Positions 58,153 to 64,000 of a DNA stretch of 64,000 nt are shown here, in pieces. Origin of the DNA: Poa pratensis (lineage: Eukaryota; Streptophyta; Magnoliopsida; Poales; Poaceae). Both the position numbers and the translations under genes were made by a program. Within the stretch, counting starts at the first letter, position 1; the number at the start of each line of letters is the position of its first letter. Below the pieces are notes generated by a model that was not told where the DNA came from, did not search any database, and worked only from the letters and a program-made list of their open reading frames with translations. The DNA is taken from contig CAMZMU010000117.1 in NCBI GenBank assembly GCA_947311845.1, positions 75,630,999-75,694,998 of the forward strand, in the 5' to 3' direction.

Positions 58153-60399
58153 TCACAAGCTGAGCCTTCTTTTGCTTCTAGTGCACATTGCAGGGCTAGC
58201 AGGGATAAAAGTTTTACTTCTTGTACTCATTGCTGGGCTGTCAAGTGGTTCCCTAGGAGTCACAGCAGCATCTTTCTTCTTCTTGGCTCTCTTCACAGGA
58301 AGGTTCTCCTCGCCGGGCATAGGTTGACTTGAGCTGGTTTTTTACCTGCACTCATGCACGTATGGCAGCAGCAGTTATATGAATATATACTAGAGAAAAC
58401 AATAAATAACATGTGAAATCAGAACTAGTTGATCACCTTTTTAAAGCTCCAGCACTAGATTTTATATGTTTTTCCTTTTTTGTTGTAGTTTCAAGGATTT
58501 GGCTAAGGTGAGATAGAAGCTAATTAGTGCAGGTCAAAAACAGCTTTAGGTAATCATGAGCATAAATGTAAAACGATTTACCTAGGTGGGAAACACATCC
58601 TAGTTGGTGCTTCATCCACACATGGCACAATGGCCGAATCAGTTGCTTTGGTGCTCTTTATCCTCTTCTTTGATGGCCCTCTGCATTAGCAATTTGAAAA
58701 GCAGTCAATATGCATAGTTGGTTATAAAATTATATTATACAAGAAAGATTAAAGCTATACTACCTCACTGTCAACATTGCAGCGATGTCATCCGGGTTAC
58801 CCTTTTTACAATTGTGCCAATGATGCCCATACCCCTTACAAATAGGGCATAGATGTTGGCATGATTTTCTTGTCTTCTCACCGCCGCCTTTATACCTCTC
58901 AGTTTTAGGCCTACCAGCAGTGGCTTTTAGGAGTGGTGGATGCATGAAGAATCCATGATCAGATTTAGGCCATTGGGTCTTGTCAGGCATAGCAGGGATT
59001 AGTTGGGCATATGCTTCTCTAAACTTGTCCATGGAGTAATACAAGTCAACATAGTTTTGTATATGTGCATTGCTAAGTGATGTAATGAATGCAAGAGCAT
59101 GTTTGCAAGGAAGTCCAGAAACTTGCCATTGTCTACAAGAACACGTCCTCTCTTGCAAGTTGACCACAAACCTAAAGCCGCTGCCTCCTAATGCGGTCAA
59201 AGCTCCTATCCCAATCACCATATAGTTGATTCAAAGCTAGCAGCTTACCCATATATACTCTCTTGTAATGGATTTTGACCTTGTAATGTTCTTTAAGCTT
59301 CACCCGCAATGCCGCTGCTCCGAGAGTTGCATCTTCAATGAGCCAATCCTTCACCTTCTCACATATCCAATGCTTAGTTGCATTCTTCACCTTTTTTTGC
59401 CTTGTTGTACTAGAGCAGTCATGCTCACAAGGGTTTTTTCTCACCTACAAAACAGGAATACAATTAATTAGGTCGAAACACTTACACAATATGAATGCAA
59501 AAAATGTTCACAATGAAACAATGGAGTTAAACCATTACCACTACGGTGCACATATCATCTGATGTGGAAGCATATATCCTCCATGGACACTTATCTTCAT
59601 CTCTTCTTTTACAATAGCCCCTATACCTATGTGGTGCACTCTTTTGAATGTTGATTTCAAATTCGTATTTGACTGCATGTTGAGAAACAGCCATCTTAAA
59701 CTCAGCCATATTGGGATACTTGGAACCTTTGGTCATTGGAGGGTCTTCTTTATTGTACTCTACAGTTGGCGCATGCTCTGCCTCATGCACCTCCTCATCC
59801 TCCTCTATTTCAGGCTCATCCTCCTCTATCTCAGGCTCTTCCTCGCTGCCATCCTCGCTGTCATCCTCGGGAACATATTCTTTGTCCTTCTCATTACCAG
59901 AAGAAAGAACCACATTTAGAGGTGTAGGTTCTTTCTCTAGATATAGATTCTCCTCGTCAATACCAACATGCTCATTCTCGGGAATTGGGTTGCGAAGATA
60001 ACTATCCTCGTCTTGTTCTATGTTGTGTTTAGGTTGGGTAAGTTCAGGTTGGGTAAAGAAATCACTAGAATATTCAATTATAGGCTCAAATGGCTCAGCA
60101 GGATCACAATAAGAAGTGAACATTTGCACAACCTTTGTCTTGGAGAATTTTTCAAACATAAGCATCAACTCTTGGTCAGATTTTACTTCTGGAAATATTT
60201 TTAGAACATCATCGTAGTATTGAACATGTGCAACTTCCAAATATCTTGGCGGGAACTGATGTACAATTGATTCAACCAAATCCTTATAATTTGTCAAGTC
60301 AGAATCAATCATCTTCTCAAAAGAGTAATATTTGATTCTAGCCTTTTTCTGGTTGCTAACCAATCTAATTTGCAGCAAATAACTTGAATTTGGATCCAT
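58153..60399 (-). pseudogene. MuDR-type transposase lacking the DDE domain
   Basis: Exons: 59540-60399 (start MDPNSSYLLQIRLV; acidic middle; DNA-binding segment KYPNMAEFKMAVSQHAVKY and HRYRGYCKRRDEDKCPWRI), 59444 down to about 59175, then a frame shift into the SWIM part ending at 58764, 58582-58680, and 58153-58345 ending SPAMCTRSKRRLSL. The SWIM zinc finger is clear (CSCRQWQVSGLPCKHALAFI), followed by a zinc knuckle (CPICKGYGHHWHNC). Between DRSFDRI and GSGFRFVVN the whole catalytic MULE domain is missing and the frame shifts. This points to an internal deletion, and the protein could bind DNA at most. The C-terminal SPAMSTRSK repeat is typical of the family. Confidence 0.85.
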
Positions 60400-60429
60400 T
60401 CTGCAAATGAAACACAAATATAAGCATAA

Positions 60430-60905
60430 AGGTTGCTAATTTGCTACTGCTATGAGTATGTACTCGAGACACAGGAACAGCGAGGCCGAACCAGCTCGAA
60501 CTCACCCTTCCAGCGATGCAGAAGCAGAAGCTTGGATGCCTGCGCCGCCGGACGTAGCCGCAGCGGTGGCCGCGCCTCCCGCGCCGCCGGATGCAGCCGT
60601 GCCCGCGCCCGGGCCGCCGGCCGCATCTGCAGCGATGGCTGCGCCTCCCGCGCCACCGGACGTTGCCGCAGCGGTGGTCGCGCCTCCCGCGCCGCCGGAC
60701 GCAGCCGTTCCCGCGCCCGGGCCACCGGCCGCGATGGCCGCGCCTCCCACGCCATCGGCCGCATCCGCGCCCGCGCCCGCCACCATCTCTTCGTCCCCTC
60801 GGCTCACGCCGCCGCCGTCCTCGCTGCAAGCTACCCTGGCGCCGCCATCGGGTAGGGTTCGCTCGATCTGGGGAAGGGGATGGGTCTGGGAGAGAGAGTG
60901 ACTGG
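60430..60905. repeat. GC-rich imperfect minisatellite in the MULE leader
   Basis: Imperfect units such as GCGCCTCCCGCGCCGCCGGA and CGCGCCCGGGCCGCCGGCCG recur five to six times. Long frames stay open on both strands only because of this composition (Ala/Pro-rich in one frame, Arg-rich in others). The stretch lies directly upstream of the transposase start and may have been captured from host DNA. Confidence 0.6.
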
Positions 60906-61004
60906 ATCGATCGGTCTCGGTCGTGCGTGCGAGTTGGTTCGGTACGATTAGGGGTATTTTTGTCCAACCAAAAAATAACTAACGGCAGAAGGAAACGGTA
61001 CAAA

Positions 61005-61120
61005 CGGAAAGGTCAAATAAGGAAGAAAATGAGATTAAGGAGTCATATTGGGAAGAACTTTTTTTTTAGGCCAAATAAGGAACAAAATTTTAAGAAAGGG
61101 TCAAGGAAGGAATTCTCTCC
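61005..61120. repeat. right terminal inverted repeat of the MULE
   Basis: Inverted partner of the left end. It begins inward at AGGTCAAATAAGGAAGAAAA and ends GGAATTCTCTCC. Confidence 0.9.
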
Positions 61121-63390
61121 ATAATATAACACTATCGCCCCCACCATGGCGATAATACACACACCTGTCAGCCTCATTAATGGCAAAGCCTGCAGACGTA
61201 AGAGTGCTGTCAAACTTCTCATGCCATTGCTTAGGTGCTTGCTTCAGCCCATACAAAGATTTTAACAATTTGCACACCTTTCTCTCTTCACCTTTTACCA
61301 CAAACCCATCAGGCTGATCCATATAGATTTCCTCTTCCAACTCTCCGTTAAGAAAAGTTGTCTTTACGTCCATTTGATGAACGATAAGACCATAGGAGGC
61401 AGCCAGGGAAAGTAGTACACGAATGGTGGTAAGTCGAGCAACAGGTGAATAGGTGTCAAAGTAATCTTCGCCTTCACGCTGGGTGTAGCCCTTGGCCACA
61501 AGCCGTGGCTTGTACTTCTCAATAGTACCATCAGGCCTTAGCTTCTTCTTGAACACCCACTTATAACCCACAGGTTTGCTGCCGTAGGGTCGTTCAGATA
61601 ATTCCCAAGTTCCATTAGAAAGAATCGAGTCCATCTCATTATGGACAGCTTCTTTCCAGTCATCAGCATCAGGAGATGCAAATGCCTCTGCAATGGACGT
61701 GGGAGTATTGTCCACAAGGTACACAATGAAATCATCACCAAAGGATTTTTCAGTCCTCTGTCCTTGCTCCTCTAGGGAGCTGATTCATTGTCATCCTTCT
61801 CAAGGACTTCCTCAACATGTGGTTGTTCAGAATGATCAACATATATACTAGGTTCAGCAAATATCTCAGAAGAAATTCTAGCAATTCTATGCATATCCTT
61901 CATAGGAAACGTGTTCTCAAAAAATGTTGCATCACGAGATTCCAAAATAGTATCAACATGCATATCAGGTATCTAAGATTTAATCACTAAAAATCTATAG
62001 CAAATGCTCCGCTGAGCATAGCCTAGAAAGACACAATCCACTATCTTCGGTCCAGGTTTATGTTTCTTAGGAATTGGAACATTGACTTTCGCCAAACATC
62101 CCCAAGTACGAAAATAAGAAAGTGATGGTTTTCTCCCAGACCACTCCTCGTAAGGTGTCTTTTCTTTATCCATGTTAGGAACTCTATTCAGGACATGACA
62201 CGAAGTCAACAAAGCCTCCCCCCACCATGCCTTAGATAAACCAGCAGTGTCCAACATGGCGTTCACCAAGTCGGTCAGCGTGCGGTTTTTCCTCTCGGCA
62301 ACCCCGTTTGATTGGGGCGAATAGAGAGGCGTCCTCTCATGAATAATACCATGTTCCTCATAGAATTCATCAAATACGTTGGAGAAATAGTCGCCACCAC
62401 GATCTGACCTAAGACGTTTGATCTTTCTCTCTAATTGATTTTCTACTTCAGCTTTATAAATTTTAAAGTAGTCTAAAGCTTCATCTTTAGTGTGCAACAA
62501 ATATACATAACCGAACCTAGTAGCATCATCGATTAAAGTCATGAAATATCTCTTATCACCTTTTGTCAACACGCCATTCATCTCACATAGATCCGAATGT
62601 ACGAGTTCTAGTGGTGCCAAGTTTCTCTCCTCGGCTGCCTTGTGAGGCTTTCGAGGTTGCTTAGATTGCACACAGCTGTGGCACTTAGAACCTTTGGCAA
62701 TGGTGAAAGTAGGAATTAAACTCAAACTGGAAAGTCTACTCATTAAACCAAAATTAACATGACATAAACGAGAGTGCCAAACATTAGTATCCGAATCCAC
62801 ACTGCCACAAATATGGTTTACTGACTTATTACAAAAATCCGATAATGAAAAGCGGAACAAGCCTCCGCACTCATACCCTTTACCAATAAATTGTCCAAAC
62901 TTTGACACAACTAATTTATTGGACTCCAAGACTAATTTAAACCCATCTCTGCATAGAAGCGAGCCGCTAACGAGATTCTTGTTCATAGTAGGGACATGCT
63001 GCACGTTCCTCAGCTGCACAATCTTTCCCGAAGTAAACTTCAGATCTACCGTGCCAACACCACGAACAGAAGCATGTGATCCATTCCCATTAAGACGCTT
63101 GAATCTGCGACCTGATAAGAAGTGAACATAGAAATGTCAGCACATACATGAACATTAGCACCCGTATCAATCCACCAACATGGAGATTGAAATACTGAAA
63201 GCACAATCGGTAAATTACCGTACCCATCAGCATTGCTAGCGGTCACGACGTTGACATGCTTTGGCGCCTTCCCTTTCTTGTCTGCACGATCTGGGCAGTC
63301 CACAGAGAAGTGTCCGGGCTCTCCGCAAGTGTAGCACTTTAGCTCAGATTTGTTCAGCATCTTTGACATGGGAATGCCTATCGGGCACCC
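61121..63390 (-). pseudogene. copia gag-pol fragment
   Basis: Motifs in order: CYTCGEPGHFSVDC (zinc knuckle), WWIDTGANVHVCAD (protease), integrase with VWHSRLCHVNF, CHSCVQSKQ, LVHSDLCEM, LRSDRGGDYFS and NGVAERKNRTL, a CVFLGYA segment, then reverse transcriptase with GYKWVFKKKLRPDG, RLVAKGYTQREG, MDVKTTFLNGELEEE and YGLKQAPKQW. Breaks: a frame shift near 63040, a stop at about 61973, and a shift and stop near 61772. Everything after GGGDSVI is missing. Confidence 0.87.
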
Positions 63391-63395
63391 TACCA
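61121..63395 (-). mobile_element. truncated Ty1/copia retrotransposon
   Basis: On the minus strand it runs from a gag zinc knuckle through protease and integrase into reverse transcriptase, then stops dead at the MULE terminus, just before the YVDD motif. The 5' end is cut by a gypsy LTR at 63396. LTRs are not seen. It belongs to a different copia lineage from the element at 30693-35772. Confidence 0.85.
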
Positions 63396-63851
63396 TGAGG
63401 GTACCTGGTGCACGTATCGACTAGGCCCAACTATCAGAGCCTACATGAAGCCCATGAAGGGAGGCCCACGAAGATGGAGTATCCTCCAAGTTTGGCGAAG
63501 CAATAGTCGGTTTAGAGTTTCCTTACTTGTAAATCGAGTCGGTTACGAACACCCGAGACCCAGCCTATTATTTAAGGACTGGGAGGGCCATCGAACCAGA
63601 AACGAACCACCAGAGCCACAAACCCTAGCGAGATCGACATCTCGCCGGGATCCTTGTAACCATCATATTCACAAAGCAATAACAGACAGGCAGGACGTAG
63701 GGGTGTTACCTCCACACGAGGGCCCTGAACCTGGGTAAAATCTTTGCCCTGCTTGTCAGCCGACGATACTTCCAGCTCTACCACGTTCTCTCCCCCATAT
63801 TCATAACCTAGGGACCTTAACCATGGGTCTTGATGAGTCTACCCCTCGTCA
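63396..63851 (+). repeat. 5' LTR of a gypsy-type retrotransposon
   Basis: It starts TGAGGGTACC inside the copia gag and ends CCCCTCGTCA. It contains TATTTAAGGACTGGG and AACCCTAGCGAGATC, which read like an LTR promoter and leader. The element extends beyond the window, so the partner LTR is not visible. Confidence 0.7.
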
Positions 63852-63853
63852 AG

Positions 63854-63871
63854 TGGCGCCGTCTGTGGGAA
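63854..63871 (+). other. primer-binding site of the right-edge gypsy element
   Basis: TGGCGCCGTCTGTGGGAA two bases after the LTR end. TGGCGCC(G/T).. primer sites are common in grass gypsy elements. Confidence 0.7.
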
Positions 63872-64000
63872 AGAATAGCGCTGGACTCGAAGTTTCGCCG
63901 GTCCCAACAGCAAACGGCAAATCGCCGATCACACCAGCAAACGGCAACTCGCCGATCTCATCTGCAAACGGCAACTCGCCGGCCATGTCAGCAAACAGCA
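63872..64000 (+). other. start of the gypsy internal region, cut by the window edge
   Basis: An imperfect repeat GCAAACGGCAA(A/C)TCGCCG with period about 30 bp occurs at least three times. Coding content cannot be judged. Confidence 0.55.

Larger units (their letters stand above)
57590..61120 (-). mobile_element. MULE (Mutator-like) transposon, transposase deleted in the core
   Basis: Terminal inverted repeats of about 110 bp start GAGAGAATTCCTTCCTTGAC on the left and, in reverse complement, GGAGAGAATTCCTTCCTTGA on the right. Both carry AAAATTTTGTTCCTTATTTG and ATGACTCCTTAATCTCATTT. A transposase-derived gene lies inside on the minus strand. The expected 9-bp target duplication is not seen: the flanks are TTGTTTATA on the left and ATAATATAA on the right. 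Confidence 0.88.

Noticed and set aside
60433..61124. Up to 177-codon plus-strand frames, Ala/Pro- or Arg-rich
   Set aside because: Generated by the minisatellite composition upstream of the MULE transposase; frames stay open on both strands.

Overview
This window is nuclear DNA of a grass. A pooid, probably a Triticeae species (wheat, barley, rye or Aegilops), fits best. The reasons are Stowaway MITEs with CTCCCTCCGT ends, nested CACTA, gypsy and copia elements, GC-rich intron-poor exons of grass type, and transposon protein families typical of grasses. The species cannot be fixed from the sequence alone.

Positions 1-16249 are a nest of transposable elements three deep. A decayed Ty3/gypsy element (1-7243, cut by the window edge) lies inside a CACTA transposon (7244-11599), and the CACTA lies inside an L1-type LINE (11600-16249). 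The gypsy element keeps gag and protease remnants, has lost most of pol, and carries a multi-exon antisense gene of the 'putative gypsy-type transposon' family. The CACTA carries a Ulp1-like gene and three tandem miRNA-like foldbacks. Positions 16250-27200 are low-complexity intergenic DNA studded with MITEs.

Positions 27800-36200 hold a roughly 430 bp tandem duplication. Its first copy received a PIF/Harbinger-like DNA element and a 1280 bp Mutator-type foldback. Its second copy received an almost intact copia retrotransposon with unusually short (95-97 bp) LTRs.

Positions 39000-57400 are a gene island. It holds (1) a plus-strand CLAVATA1/BAM-clade LRR receptor kinase, closest in motif pattern to BAM3, with one 2.5 kb intron; (2) a minus-strand plastid-targeted GAR synthetase (purine biosynthesis) with 4 exons; (3) a decayed SPT16 (FACT histone chaperone) fragment; and (4) a minus-strand 5-exon PHD-finger protein of the MMD1/MS1 family. 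The splice junctions given for the three intact genes were checked for frame continuity base by base.

Positions 57590-61120 are a MULE whose transposase has lost its DDE core. It abuts a truncated copia element (61121-63395), which is itself interrupted by the 5' LTR of another gypsy-type element running off the right edge. The genes have no evident shared pathway, and the island looks like ordinary grass gene space bounded by transposons. The signal most worth pursuing is the array of arm-swapped miRNA-like hairpins in the CACTA element.
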